Positions 1 through 9,899 of a stretch of 64,000 nucleotides of DNA are shown one piece after another. Made by a program: the position numbers and the translations under genes. This stretch comes from Selaginella moellendorffii (taxonomy: Eukaryota > Streptophyta > Lycopodiopsida > Selaginellales > Selaginellaceae), in the NCBI RefSeq assembly GCF_000143415.4, contig NW_003314263.1, forward strand, positions 409,114 to 473,113, read 5' to 3'. The notes under the pieces are model-generated. The model made no database searches. It saw only the letters and a program-made list of their open reading frames with translations, and was not told where the DNA came from. How positions within the stretch are numbered: position 1 is the first letter of the stretch; every line of letters begins with the position of its first letter.

Positions 1-1
1 G

Positions 2-2617
2 GAACTTGCGGAAATGGTGTCTAACAAAGAATCGACAGACAACAATGAGACTCTGATCACAGTTCTGGCTGAGTATGTGGCAGCGGTCTCTCGTTCACAA
101 TCTGAACTCCAGCCTCAACCGGAAGACCCTCCACGCGGGAACCGTCGCCGCTATGGTATAGAGAGCAAAGTCTACAGGGATGTCGGGCTTGATTTTATCG
201 GACTGCACCTTTCTGCCTGTGGCCACGCTGCTCATTACGAATGTGTTGAGCGCTATTACGCTTCCCTACTACAAAGGTACGTTTTTCTCTCTCTCTCTCT
301 TTAGTTCTTCTACCTAAATTTTGGTGGTGCTACAGGTATTACAGTAGATCCTTGTTCGAAGGAGTACAGATTGTGGATCCAGACCTGGTGCGTTATTTAG
401 TAAGTTTTTGTAGCAACTATCTACATCTTAACTGTGATTTTGCAGGGAGAGTTCCTATGTCCGGTCTGTCGTCGGCTGTCAAACTCCATTCTTCCAGTTT
501 TAGATCCCTCTGCACGAACTCCCTTTGTTGCTGACGCTGTCGAGGGGTTTAGACTGGAGCAAGCGTGTTCGTTAATGGTTAGCGCGCAAGAGCTGGTTGC
601 CAGGCCCGGGTTTCGGAACTCAGTCTCGAGGAAACTCGCAGATCCGCTGAGGATGGTACTGGAGTCCGTGTCAAAGCGGCTTTCTGCACTATACTGCCTG
701 GAGAAGGAGAAACTTTACACTTCCGAAGGAAGAAACTGCCAAGGCTTGTTTCTCTGGGACTTGCTCCGGTACAGCATTATGTCCGCGGAGTTGGCAGCAC
801 GTACAAGGAGTCTCATCCTCGGTAATCATGATGCAGCCAGCAGATTAGTTGCTTTGGAGGAAGCGTCAGAGGCGTCACGCGGGTCTACTCTACCTTTGCT
901 CTCTCTGGCAGCCAACTTAACTCTGACACACAGCCGGCAAATTGTTCTACTCAGGTCACGGGGTATGCAGCTGATGGTGGGATCAGTTTGTCATGGCACG
1001 TCTCTGGATTTCTTGTCCGAACCGATGTCTAAAGGTAAGATCACAGGCTTTTGGTTCGCATGTATTGACAGCTTACGTGCATGCAGGTCATTTGAGCTCT
1101 TTGTTACACTTTTTGGAAAAGGGCCGTGATTCGGCCGATATACAGTTTTGGAAGCGTGTGGCTGATCCTGTGCTTGCACACGATCCCTTCTCTTCCTTGA
1201 TGTGGCTGCTTTACGTACTTCCATTGCCAATACCGGCACGGGAAGGACCGCTCACCGCACTCGTTCATTTGTTTTATTTAGTCTGCTTGGTTCAAGTAAG
1301 TGCAAGTATTTTTCTAGTTTTACGACACTAACACAGGCATCTCTTTCAGTGCTTGGCATCAATGGGAAGATATGTGGTGGATGATAGCGTTCCTGCGCAT
1401 TTGCAAAACTTTCTAGCAGTCATCCATGCAACACTGGCAGACACCTGCATCGCACTTCAATCTCCGGAAGGACCTGTGACTGCGCCACTACAGTTCGAAC
1501 AGATTCGGCTCTTTACGTTGCCTTACCTCAGACGCTGCGCGTTGCTACAGACTGTGATTTCTGGTACTTCTCAGCCAGTGCCCGTTGCAGGGTCGAACAG
1601 CTGGGAGCTTTCAAATGTTTACAACCACCTCTCAAGCTCTGCTTATCGAGAGGCTGCCGAGAGCTGTAGAGACACAGAAGCTGTGGAGATGAAGGAGGTT
1701 GAGGAGCTGGAGAGACGATTTTCCATCCCTCCGATGCAAGCCATATTGTCAGAAGAGGCGGTGCAGAATCTCGTCGTCAAGTGGTGCCAACACCTTCAGA
1801 GTGAAACAGGCTCACGCAGCTTCTCCATCGTTCCAAGACCAGTGCGAGCGGTAGCTCTCCAGCTGATGGTTCTCCCCCGACTTTTCCAAGACCTGATTCA
1901 AAGGTGTTTTTTTTCATTCATTCTTCCGTGACCATCAACCTTACGTTCTCAATTTTCTGTGTAGATATGTGAAGGAATGCTGCCCCCGCTGCAAAACAGT
2001 ACCCGAAAGGCCGGTGCTGTGCTTGCTGTGTGGAAGACTATGTTGCGGGTCTGGCACAAACGGTTGTTGCAGGTTTGTCTAGCTCTGATTCTTTCTCTCG
2101 CGTTCGTCTGATTGGAATTGCTTTCTTATTTGCAGCGTACAAATGCAAAGCGAATGCTATCGTCACGCTATTTCTTGCGGGGGTGGCGTCGGCGTCTATC
2201 TCATGCTTCGAGTAAATATAGTTCTCCTCTTCGAGCGTGGCTTTGTCTAAGCTCTTGTTCTTTCCAGAAAACAAACGTTCTACTTCTCCGCCGCGAGCGG
2301 CAGACAATGTGGCCGTCACCATATCTAGATGCTTATGGCGAGGAGGTAAGCGTTTCCTCCACAGCTGCAAAACTTTTTCTCGACAGCACCTGCGCCTACT
2401 TATATTTCCATTTCTAAAATTCAGGATCAAGACATGCGGAGGGGGAAGCCACTGTTTCTAAGTGACGAGCGTTACGCGGCCTTGACTGCGATGGTAAGCC
2501 TTTTTTGGTTTTCTGTCGCTGGGCAAACTTGATTGATTTCCATCCCAGGTTGCGTCGCACAGCCTCGACTACAGTTCATCGGTGCTGGCTCAAACAATCC
2601 GCGAGCCACTGTTTTGA
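2..2617 (+). CDS. PRT6: PRT6-like E3 ubiquitin ligase (N-recognin), C-terminal part
   Basis: This is the 3' end of a UBR-type E3 ligase of the N-degron pathway, which recognises proteins with destabilising N-termini and ubiquitinates them. The 5' part lies outside the window. Inferred exons are 2-276, 336-387, 446-1034, 1087-1295, 1350-1903, 1965-2072, 2136-2211, 2268-2345, 2425-2493 and 2549-2617. All have GT-AG borders and consistent phases, and the last ends in TGA. The first three exons carry the RING-H2 region (LSACGHAAHYEC, then GEFLCPVCRRLSNSILP). Later exons carry the Cys/His-rich C-terminal UBR autoinhibitory-type domain (CCPRCKTVPERPVLCLLCG, then MWPSPYLDAYGEE). The order and motifs match plant PRT6 as I remember it. 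The reading frame is intact across all ten exons. Exon borders were placed by eye, so a few bases of error are possible. Pieces of exons 6-7 recur at 7.8-8.0 and 29.9-30.1 kb. Confidence 0.88.
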
Positions 2618-2646
2618 TCGCTGGGGAGTGTGCCTAGGAGGAGCAA

Positions 2647-2652
2647 AATAAA
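2647..2652 (+). terminator. AATAAA polyadenylation signal of the PRT6-like gene
   Basis: A canonical AATAAA hexamer lies 30 bp after the TGA of the PRT6-like gene. The T-rich stretch that follows fits a plant 3' end. Confidence 0.45.
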
Positions 2653-2853
2653 CTCCAAAGAGCAAGCACTTTGAGTGCCTGTTTTATTTGGCTTAAGCCC
2701 AATGTATTTATTTGTAAAATCTTAAACCCTCTCTTTTTTCCTCGAGTGTTAAGGACATTCAATCTGAGCCGTTGACATGCCACCTCAGCGACATCTCGCC
2801 ATGTCAGCATAGCTTTTGTATCCTAGAGTTTTATATCGTTCGTATGCTCGCAG

Positions 2854-3020
2854 GCTGCGAGGATTAGAGATGGAGACATGGTCGCAGCTGCTGGTTATGA
2901 AATAAGAGATGGTAAGTCTGTGTGACCAATTCTAAGTTTGTCCACTTTTTCCTGCTCGTAACAGGCTCTCGGACAGAGGATGACAGCATTCCGGTTTCGC
3001 GATTGTGGAGCGAAGCTTGA
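2854..3020 (+). other. possible two-exon gene fragment, unknown protein
   Basis: An acceptor (gctcgcag) opens a 58-base exon at 2854-2911 that ends at gtaag. A second acceptor (gtaacag) opens 2965-3020, which ends in TGA. Joined in phase, they give 37 codons with a plausible mixed composition (contains DGDMVAAAGYEIRDG, then IPVSRLWSEA). I do not recognise the protein and see no upstream exon, so this may be a relic of a gene's 3' end or chance. The rest of 2653-3236 shows nothing else. Confidence 0.2.
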
Positions 3021-3236
3021 AAAATGCCGGATGCTGGATTCATGGCTTTCCATTCCAGTGTCTGGATCATCCGCCTTCCAGCCGTTTTCGTGTCAAAGTC
3101 TGCGGGCTGGGAGGATGTAGCAGTGGCTTCCAATCTGTTTGGAATACTCGAGCAGTGTCTCGCCATTGAAAACACGGCCCGGTCAGTCATGGCCGTGTCG
3201 TTCATCTCATCACCGCAGTTCTCACCACTTTCCTGT

Positions 3237-3395
3237 TTATCCGGAGATACAGACGTCCCATTTGCGCAGCGACTCCATCACCGCCGATTCCCGGGGCTCG
3301 TTCTTCTTGCTGCCGCTACGCCGCTTCTTCTTGCGCGCCCCCGCCCGGAGCCGCTGTTTCTCCTCCTCGTCCACGTAGAATCGGAGCCACCGCAT
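3237..3395 (-). CDS. small basic ORF, 52 aa, unknown
   Basis: The ORF runs from an ATG at 3395 to a TAA at 3237-3239. It encodes a charged, Lys/Arg-rich peptide that starts MRWLRFYVDEEEKQR and contains a KKKRR basic cluster that could act as a nuclear localisation signal. Just upstream, a pyrimidine/CAG boundary (ctgcag on the minus strand) could be a splice acceptor, so it may instead be the last exon of a gene cut off by the retrotransposon at 3.4 kb. No family is recognised. Confidence 0.25.
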   Translation of the reverse strand: MRWLRFYVDEEEKQRLRAGARKKKRRSGSKKNEPRESAVMESLRKWDVCISG

Positions 3396-3559
3396 CGTGC
3401 CGCGTTCTCTGCAGGGTAGCTCCTCTCTCTCGCAATTGGAACCTGGAGTTTTTGGTCAAGCTATTGCAGACTGGTTGTCACACAATAGCTTGACCACACC
3501 TGTGTTGATTTGTAGATCCTGGAGGAAGTCCCTTCAGCCACGCTGCTTCCTTGGTTGCA

Positions 3560-3870
3560 GCTGCTGCAATGTACTCAGCCTCGGTACTTGAAATCACTGT
3601 AATAGCCTGTCGTTTGCTGCACTAGCTTGCGACATTTCCATTTAGCAGGAAAACGTAGCCTGTGGTTGACTTCGTGTTGTCTGGATCAGCATCAGAGTAA
3701 CCAACCAGCTTGTTGCCTCTGGAGTACTTCAAAGTTGTACCTCATAATACGTTTCAAAGCCTGCAAGTGTGCTGCGGAGGGACGGTCCAAGTACTTCGCC
3801 ACTGTGCCCACAGCATACGCAAGGTCAGGCCGAGTGGAGATTACCAGGTAGATCAGGCTGCTGGAGCGAC
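3560..3870 (-). pseudogene. copia RNase H region, frameshifted
   Basis: Minus-strand reading gives RPDLAYAVGTVAKYLDRPS, then HLQALKRIMRY and, after a frameshift, the strand that in copia elements reads GYSDADxxxxxxSTTGYVFLLNG. This is the RT connection and RNase H end of the copia polyprotein. It continues into a region corresponding to STEAEYIAA. Confidence 0.65.
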
Positions 3871-4146
3871 TAGATTGCTAGGGAGATTGATCAAGGTATC
3901 AGCAGATAGTAACAGGATTAACATGAGCAAGGCCATACCTCTGGAGCACGTCGGAAACATAGTTTGCCTGGCTTAGCTCCAGAGTGCCTCGCTCCCTGTT
4001 TTGCGTCACCTGGATATGCAACTTTCATGGCAAATTTAGCTCCAAGGTACGTTTTAAATTTGTGGATCAAACGTAGTTGAAGAATAGCATCGTCCACATA
4101 TAGCGCACAAAATAAGCAGCGCTGCGAAGGGAAATTAGGAAAGAAT

Positions 4147-5130
4147 CTATTTTCGTGTACCATTGAGTCCGTAGAGAGCTTTGTTAAGCTTGCAAAGGGA
4201 TAAAACAAGCCACATACACCTCTTCATCGATGTTGCCTGAGGAACGCAGTACAAACGTGAAGTTGATGGAGCTCGAGATCCAATTCTGCAGCTAAGATTA
4301 GTAGCATATGAATGGTTGTGAGCTTCACCACGAGGCTGTAAGTTTCCCGAGTAGTCCAGCCCATGAACTTGAGAAAATCTGCGTGCCACAAATCTAGCCT
4401 TGTAGCACTCCATCAGCGTTGTACTTTTTCTTAAACGATGAGACGAGCTTTTTGCGAGCTGGAAGTTCAACCAGAGACCAAGTGTTGTTTTTCTGGAGAG
4501 AATCATACTCCTCCTGCATGGCTTCCTGCCCGTGCTCAGCTTCTGGTCCGTGCAGAGCCGAGAGAGGCAGGTGGAGCCGTCATAGCCCAGAAGCAGGCAC
4601 GCTTGCCTGTAGCCATCGCCTCCTTGGCCTTGAGAGATGGTTTCACGACACGACCCGAGCGTGTCACCACTGCTGTGCCGGCTGGAGGAGAGGAATGCTG
4701 CATCTTGAGATAACTCTGTCGCCAACGAACAGGTCAGCCACAAGATCTGGCTGTTCAAGGTCGCTGGTGCTTGAGGATGCAGCCGCTGTGGCCTGTGGAG
4801 TCGTCAGAAGAGGAAGGAACAGAAGTACCGTGATCAGCTCTTCCTGCCAGATCGCCTCCTTCAGTAACTCCTCCTGGCTCTGCATCGGCTGGATTGTCTG
4901 GTGCTGGGAGGAGAACTGGAACGCCATCCAAACTCTCAGAAAGATCCACCAGAGGTGGTGGAGAAACGGGAGGGAGCCTCAGGGTATCTCGATAAAGATG
5001 AGCTTCATCAAACACCACATCTCGGCCTCACCAACAGAGTCGATAGGCTTTTACCTGGGTGTGATAGCCCACGAAGACGCATTTCTCACTCTTGGGATCC
5101 AGCTTCCGGCGCTGCGTAGGCAACGCAGCC
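4147..5130 (-). pseudogene. copia reverse transcriptase and upstream linker, frameshifted
   Basis: 5,130-4,990 reads DPKSEKCVFVGY, then KAYRL, a stop and RDVVFDEA, the usual stretch between integrase and RT. 4,440-4,147 reads YKARFVARRFSQVHGLDYS and ends SLCKLNKALYGL, the conserved copia RT start and the KALYGLKQ-type block. Frameshifts and stops are frequent. Confidence 0.65.
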
Positions 5131-5816
5131 AAATACAGATGCCCTAATTTGGACATGGTGAGTCTCAACCGACATCTCGACACTCCCACTCTGGCTCGAT
5201 CATCATCAGCTGAGAGGATGGACTACCCCTCCCACTCAGCCGAAACAGATGGAGAGCAAACTCCCAGTGCAGCGCAATGGCGTTCACGAGCCAAAGCGGT
5301 TACTCTCCCTCTGTCGAGGACAGAGCCACGTGCAGCGATGATCGAGGCTGGTGATCAGTGTGGTTTAAAGAGTGTGTATAATATCTGATAAAAAATGTCG
5401 TTGATTTTCTTGGTTCTGCATCAAACCTGTAAACTCCATGACAATTTATACGTGATAAATCCTTGAAGAGCAAGAGCTTTACGCTTCTCATGTTGGACAG
5501 GGGCAGTCACTTAGAATTCGTCCACCCTCTACTGACTGAATGGAGCTTTTGCACTGCCTGATTTCGTTTCCCGTTGCACGGAGCCTAATTCTTCGCTTTG
5601 GCTTGAGCCGGGCATCGTTGAGTAGATTACCCGTTGCATGCGTTCCACATTTCTCCCGAAGGCTGGCGGACCCTGATCAACTTGGGCCTGCTGATGCTCA
5701 AAGCTTGTGCTCGAATCCTTGGCACTGGCTGGTTGCACCCGTTCTTAGTGGGACCAAGCATGGAAATAAAAGATTGTGCCACTGTTGATGCTAAACCCCG
5801 ACGTATCAGCGTTTCT

Positions 5817-5905
5817 GACAATCACAAATAAGGTGATTGTCGTTGCATTCTCCTTAGGTAATGATTTGCAAAGCGTTTCTGACAATCACAAGTTGGGTGA
5901 TTGTC
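5817..5905. repeat. tandem pair of small hairpins
   Basis: GACAATCAC and its exact reverse complement GTGATTGTC, 7 bases apart, form a perfect 9-bp stem at 5,817-5,841 and again at 5,881-5,905. The repeat period is 64 bp and the flanks also match. It lies within the scrambled copia region. Confidence 0.7.
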
Positions 5906-6073
5906 ATTGCATTCTTGGCACAGGGACATCAGAGCCCTCGTGAGAAAGAAATTCGATTACACTCACACTTATAGTTGGTGCTTTGGCGAATAAAAACATG
6001 CATGGCTTGGGTGCAGATCACTCAGGCCTATTTTCGTGAGAAGGGGAGCTGAAAGCCCAGATTCGAAGGTGAA

Positions 6074-6300
6074 GTGCGTTACCACTATATTCGTGAGCAG
6101 ATCACAGCAGGAACTTTGGCTCTACAATATGTGGCCACAACTGAGCAGATTGCTGATATCTTCACCAAGCCGCTGCCGCCGACTTCTTTCTTCAAGCATG
6201 GAGTTCATGTTCCAGGGTGATGGGGGGGCGCTGTTCATGCTGGCAATCAAGACCCAACCGGTGAACCTCGAGGGCGAGTGTTAACATGCTAATTAGCGAC
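6074..6300 (+). mobile_element. opposite-strand copia 3' end: RNase H tail, purine tract, LTR start
   Basis: On +, 6,074-6,220 encodes HYIREQITAGTLALQYV, then TEQIADIFTKPLP, the conserved C-terminus of copia polyproteins. A G-rich tract follows at about 6,220-6,230 and the typical gagggcgag/TGTTAAC junction at 6,270-6,285, where an LTR would begin. It is oriented against the surrounding minus-strand element, so it belongs to another copy. Confidence 0.65.
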
Positions 6301-6760
6301 AGGCTCTGGAAGTGTATTTACCACCTCCATCAGATCTCAGCACCTTGATAGTGTCATCACGCTGCTTCTCAACCCCAAGCTTGTACACTGGAAGACTGGA
6401 AGTACCTCTTTTTGTGGCGTGTCTGGCCCTGAAACGGTCCACAAATATCAGAGCGCCCAAGTGCCAAAGGTTGAGCGCATGCAAGCTAGATTTTAAAAAA
6501 GAATACTACTGTCCAAAAATCTTGCCTCCTGGATCATCCCATGGCTGCCTCTCAAGATCTCCCTCTTAAGAAACACCTGTCCATACAAAGCAAAGATACC
6601 TCTGATCTCTCATTGTCCTAGGCTGAAGCTCCCTCAAGCTCCACAACTGTCGTTCATCTATAGAGTATATAGGACTGTAACTTCTCTCTTGATTCCTGCT
6701 TTCTCGCAGAACAGCACAAAGGCTCTGGAAGAATGTCGCTGCTGCTTCCGCATAAGACAT
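6293..6760 (-). pseudogene. copia integrase fragments, order inverted
   Basis: 6,293-6,484 contains a FVDRF-like strand and KVLRSDGGGKYTS, the copia integrase core around the second catalytic Asp. 6,560-6,760 read on the minus strand contains FCEKAGIKREVT followed by YTL, which in copia elements comes directly after the RSDGG piece. Here it comes before it, so the region was broken and rejoined. Confidence 0.6.
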
Positions 6761-6763
6761 GGC

Positions 6764-7640
6764 TCACACGGTGGCATCTTGGTGGATTTTATGTGCAAAC
6801 CATCCACCACTTGAGCTCGTGACATCTCTCGCAAATGGTTTGTTGATTGATCTCCAGTGCCAAGTCAAGAGATCTGCTGCTCCCCCTGAAGAGGCAGGTG
6901 TCTCAGCTACATGGACTGTCGCCTTTCGTTGTTGTTTTACAGGGCAGTCTCGACTTAAGTGTCCCTTCTTGTGACAAGTGCCACAACGCAAGTTGAATTC
7001 GCGCCACTCACCACGCTCAGCTTTCTCGCCTGTGCACCACCATTCTCTCAAGGTCACGATCGCTTCTTGGAACCCAGGCAATCAAAGACTGAACGGCATG
7101 ACCTTGATCCTTGAGTCACCATCACAACGCTGGTAACCTGGCCATCACGACCAACCAGCAATTTCTCGTACTGGACCAGCTCTGCCATTGAGTGTGGGTG
7201 GATCTTACAGTGATGTCGGCGTGGCCTGAGAGAGAGATTTAAAGGGAAAAAAATCTGCCCGAAATGGACAAAACTGGGCCGTTGGATGAGATCTCGCGAG
7301 CTGCTGCAGAGGACATGTCCTTGAACAAGAAGGCGAATCTCTAGGGCTTTCGGGTGATGAATTTCTAAATTGATTCTTTGCACGAGGCCCTAAAATTCAC
7401 CTGACGTTGACGTGCATCACCGGCGGTTCACATGATCGCCGCTGATTTCGTGACGTGAACGTGAACATTGTGGTCTTGCCAGGTCTACGGTCTTTGTCAT
7501 GGTCAGGCTTTCAGAAACTATGGGCCACAATCCCCACTGCATCAGCCAGAACTGAGCACGTTCTTGCCAGGCCAGGAAATTGTAACACCTCCATCTCTCG
7601 GGAGGGAGCTTCCATTTCAACTCTAACCACAAAGATTGTT
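6764..7640 (-). pseudogene. gag: copia gag region with CCHC zinc knuckle
   Basis: The N-terminal part (7,417-7,632) has the copia gag start pattern (NFLAWQERAQFWLMQWGLW). The part ending near 6,950 contains CGTCHKKGHLSRDC, a perfect CX2CX4HX4C nucleic-acid-binding knuckle. Reading frames are interrupted between pieces. Close copies of this region lie at 13,520-14,430 (same strand) and 14,530-14,810 (opposite strand). Confidence 0.75.
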
Positions 7641-7789
7641 ACCCTCAATCTGAAATCTTATAGCATGTGGGCAAAAGCCTGGCCTGCAGCACTCTCCTAA
7701 TTATCTCCTCACCAAAAAGACTTCGCATGTGGATCTGCAAACACTCTTACCTACAGCGTGTTTCTAAAAAAGTGATGACAGTCATGAGA

Positions 7790-7990
7790 GCACCGAGTGT
7801 TTGGTCAACAAAACGAGTGTTTAGTACGCCACCGCTGCAGGAAATAGCGTGACGGTGTCACTCGGAGGCAAAAGATTCAAAGGAAGAAAAAGGCAGTGAG
7901 AACTAGACAAAACAATTGTTGTGCCAGTCGCAAGCAACTGGCCTTCCGGGTATTGTTTGCAGCACTCCTTGACATATTTACAAGAAGAAA
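7790..7990 (-). pseudogene. relic of PRT6-like gene exons 6-7
   Basis: Read on the minus strand, this matches the window's own PRT6-like gene. It has the start of exon 6 (tatgtcaaggagtgctgc), an internal deletion, intron 6 (ttgtctagttctcactg) and the start of exon 7 (cgtcacgctatttc). Because the intron is retained, this is a DNA-level duplicate and not a retrocopy. A sister copy lies at 29,905-30,110. Confidence 0.65.
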
Positions 7991-8029
7991 TGGAAAAGTC
8001 ACATGGTCAAGGATGTTGACTAACAAAGC

Positions 8030-8190
8030 ACCGCATACTGGATCATAAGATACTTGATCATAAGATACTTGATCAAAACCAGGGAAGGCGAGCAAGTAGG
8101 CCAACGAGTCCAGTCCCCGAAAGGGGACGCTCTCATTCCCTAGGGCGCCAACAATCTCTACACAACAGGAGTTTGCAATCCCCCGGATCC
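8030..8190 (+). pseudogene. short Fic-gene relic
   Basis: The reverse complement of 8,100-8,185 matches the DNA of the Fic gene around the agagattgttggcg block (31,850 on the top strand), with the same flanks as the relics at 9,545 and 29,660. It is too short and broken to encode anything. It is the tail of the inverted duplication shared with 28.7-30.1 kb. 8,190-8,502 is the 3' flank of the dirigent-like gene. Confidence 0.5.
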
Positions 8191-8298
8191 CAAGGCAAGA
8201 AGGCGCTCTTGGTCCTACAGGAATAGAAGATTAAAAGTCTTCGCCTGAGAGAAGAAGGCACATGCCTTAACCATTTGGCCAAAGGGACATTGCAATTC

Positions 8299-8304
8299 TT
8301 TATT
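8299..8304 (-). terminator. AATAAA signal of dirigent-like gene 1
   Basis: On the minus strand an AATAAA lies about 200 bp after the stop. The same signal is conserved after the second copy, at 29,518. Confidence 0.35.
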
Positions 8305-8502
8305 TTGAGTTTTGCTTTCATACAAGCTTGTAAGTCCCAGCTTTGTGGTGGCACCACAGGCAAAAAGAAACCTCCGGCTTGTCATTAATTCAGAAATAGA
8401 TAAGCAAATATGGTTCACCAGCGAAAACATGAAAAATTTTATGCTCACTTCAAGAATCATATGCTGCTCTTTTTATTCTTCTTAGGACAGGAAATCTCGG
8501 TT

Positions 8503-9051
8503 CTACACCTGGGAGTTGAACAAGCAGTCCCACAGTTTGATCACATGCAACTGCCAAAAGATCTTGGCGCCGTAAGGCTCGAGAGAATGCGTTCTCAGTG
8601 TTGCAAATCCTTGAACAAATCTAAATTCTCCACTTCCTCCCACGATTGAAATCTCCCTCTGCGGATCCGGAGCGCGGTTCTGGCCCAGTAGATTGATGTT
8701 TCCATCTCGCCCCTCGAGCTCCAGGGTGATGCTTGCCAGGAGGCTGATGTTGCTGATAGAATCGAATGCTAATATTCCTTTGGCTCTTCCCACGAGCTTG
8801 GAGTCGATCGAGGGGCCTTCTGTCAGCTTGTCATCGATGATGGCCACCATTCCAAACATGGTGGCGTTGTTCGTGCCTGGAAGAACAATTGCCGTGGTGA
8901 CATTCACCCCGGGCGTTGGGAAGAAGAGATCTTGGAGGTAGAAGCTAATAACTTCAGTGCACTTTGTAAAGTGACTGCTAGAATCCGTTGCCGCGCAAGA
9001 ACTTGCTGCAAAGAAAAATACCACTACAAGGATCTGGATGAGTTTAGCCAT
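8503..9051 (-). CDS. dirigent-like secreted protein, copy 1
   Basis: An intact 182-residue single-exon ORF. The first ~21 residues form a signal peptide (MAKLIQILVVVFFFAASSCA). The remainder fits the dirigent/allene-oxide-cyclase-like beta barrel: F-Y-L-x-D-L-F near the start, NATMFGMVAIIDDKLTEGP, GRAKGI, a central Leu-rich strand, and GGSGEFRFVQGFA towards the end, which matches the usual dirigent GGTGxFRxARGYA block. Dirigent proteins act in the cell wall and steer coupling of phenoxy radicals in lignan and lignin chemistry; the substrate here is unknown. It is divergent from the P450 gene starting at 9,900. A nearly identical copy is at 28,791-29,333, differing mainly near the C-terminus. 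No catalytic assignment can be made from sequence alone. Confidence 0.8.
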   Translation of the reverse strand: MAKLIQILVVVFFFAASSCAATDSSSHFTKCTEVISFYLQDLFFPTPGVNVTTAIVLPGTNNATMFGMVAIIDDKLTEGPSIDSKLVGRAKGILAFDSISNISLLASITLELEGRDGNINLLGQNRAPDPQREISIVGGSGEFRFVQGFATLRTHSLEPYGAKIFWQLHVIKLWDCLFNSQV

Positions 9052-9126
9052 ACTCGTGCTTGTAGGTCTTCCCGGATAATTGAGGAGGTAAATATTATTT
9101 CTTTTATAGAAGAAGAGATGTGGTAG

Positions 9127-9544
9127 CTTCCAGGTTGATCTTCCAGAAGCAAAGAAACATTCTAGTCCAGAAAAAAAAGTATATCACGGTTTGATTTGAC
9201 TTTGCCTTTAGCTTTATTTGGCTTGTTTTACCAAACTGGAGCACGTAACGCTCCGTCTTGATCTTACCAGTCCTCGCGGCCAAGAAGTACAACGTTTCTG
9301 AACAAAACAAGTGTTTCATCAACCACGCTCTCAACTGTGAGAACGCCGACACGGCTTTGCAATGTACTCTGAAAAAGACTCAGAGGACACCATAGAAATA
9401 GACAAACAAAGTCTTCCACATGGCAACCATAGCACCGGCCTATCGGGTATTGTATTACAGATCGGGCTGTGCCTATCTACATTGAAAAGGAAACGTAAGA
9501 TGGTCTCGGTTGGGGTGAGCTCGCAAAAGCTCATGATCCCGGGG
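9127..9544. other. intergenic, shared with 24,095-24,560
   Basis: No gene is seen. The block is a close direct copy of 24,095-24,560, including the stretch with the cttccacatggcaacc motif, and forms the left part of the P450 segmental duplication. Confidence 0.7.
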
Positions 9545-9720
9545 ATTGCAAACTCCGCGTAGAGATTGTTGGCGCCCTAGGGAATGAGAGCGTCCCCTTT
9601 TGGGGACTGGGCGTGTTGGCCTACTTGCTCACCTTTCCTGGTTTTGATCAAAATCTAAAAGAATAACATCCAGTATGCGGTGCTTTGTTGGCTTATGTGC
9701 TGGATGTCATGTAGTCTTTC
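9545..9720 (-). pseudogene. Fic-gene relic upstream of the P450
   Basis: 9,545-9,640 matches the Fic gene's top-strand DNA near 31,830-31,890 (ggattg..., gtagagattgttggcg, cctggttttgatc). The same 175-bp block, including the ttcttgcgtttcgcccctct tail, recurs at 29,660-29,850. Stops and deletions are present. Confidence 0.5.
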
Positions 9721-9860
9721 TTGCGTTTCGCCCCTCTCACTTGGTTAATGTAAGCAGCAAGACTTTGCCGTTTGGTTTGTTCGGATGCTTCTGGGGCGAA
9801 TTTCACACTTCGGAATTTTTCGAAACAAGAGCCTTGCCTGATGTCAGATGAAGTTTCTCC

Positions 9861-9867
9861 TATAAGA
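9861..9867 (+). promoter_or_regulatory. candidate TATA box of the P450 gene
   Basis: TATAAGA lies 33 bp before the ATG at 9,900 and is conserved before the paralogue at 24,842. If used, the leader would be very short. Confidence 0.35.
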
Positions 9868-9899
9868 GCAGTCGTCTTAATCGAACAAACACCACACGA

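Larger units (their letters stand above)
3430..7740 (-). mobile_element. scrambled, degenerate Ty1/copia LTR retrotransposon
   Basis: Minus-strand translation shows copia polyprotein pieces from right to left: gag N-terminus (about 7,417-7,640), gag middle (7,054-7,383), CCHC knuckle (about 6,990), integrase pieces (6,760-6,293), the stretch between integrase and RT (about 5,130-4,750), reverse transcriptase (about 4,440-4,147) and RNase H (about 3,870-3,560). Many stops and frameshifts break it, so it cannot be autonomous. Two things are out of order. The integrase piece normally downstream of the RSDGG motif lies upstream of it (6,760-6,560 versus 6,484-6,293). A copia 3' end on the opposite strand sits inside it at 6,074-6,300. 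It is therefore a mosaic of more than one copy. No intact LTR pair was found. Confidence 0.8.

Noticed and set aside
991-1239. Minus-strand frame inside the PRT6-like gene, and the plus-strand frames running into its introns
   Set aside because: Splice borders and domain motifs support the multi-exon plus-strand gene. These frames have no independent support.
2864-3205. 113-codon minus-strand ORF between PRT6-like gene and copia element
   Set aside because: No motif, and composition is not distinctive. The overlapping plus-strand spliced fragment is equally weak, so neither is called as a gene.
5800-5910. CRISPR-like repeat-spacer pattern
   Set aside because: There are only two copies, in a eukaryotic retrotransposon region. 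It is a local tandem hairpin duplication.
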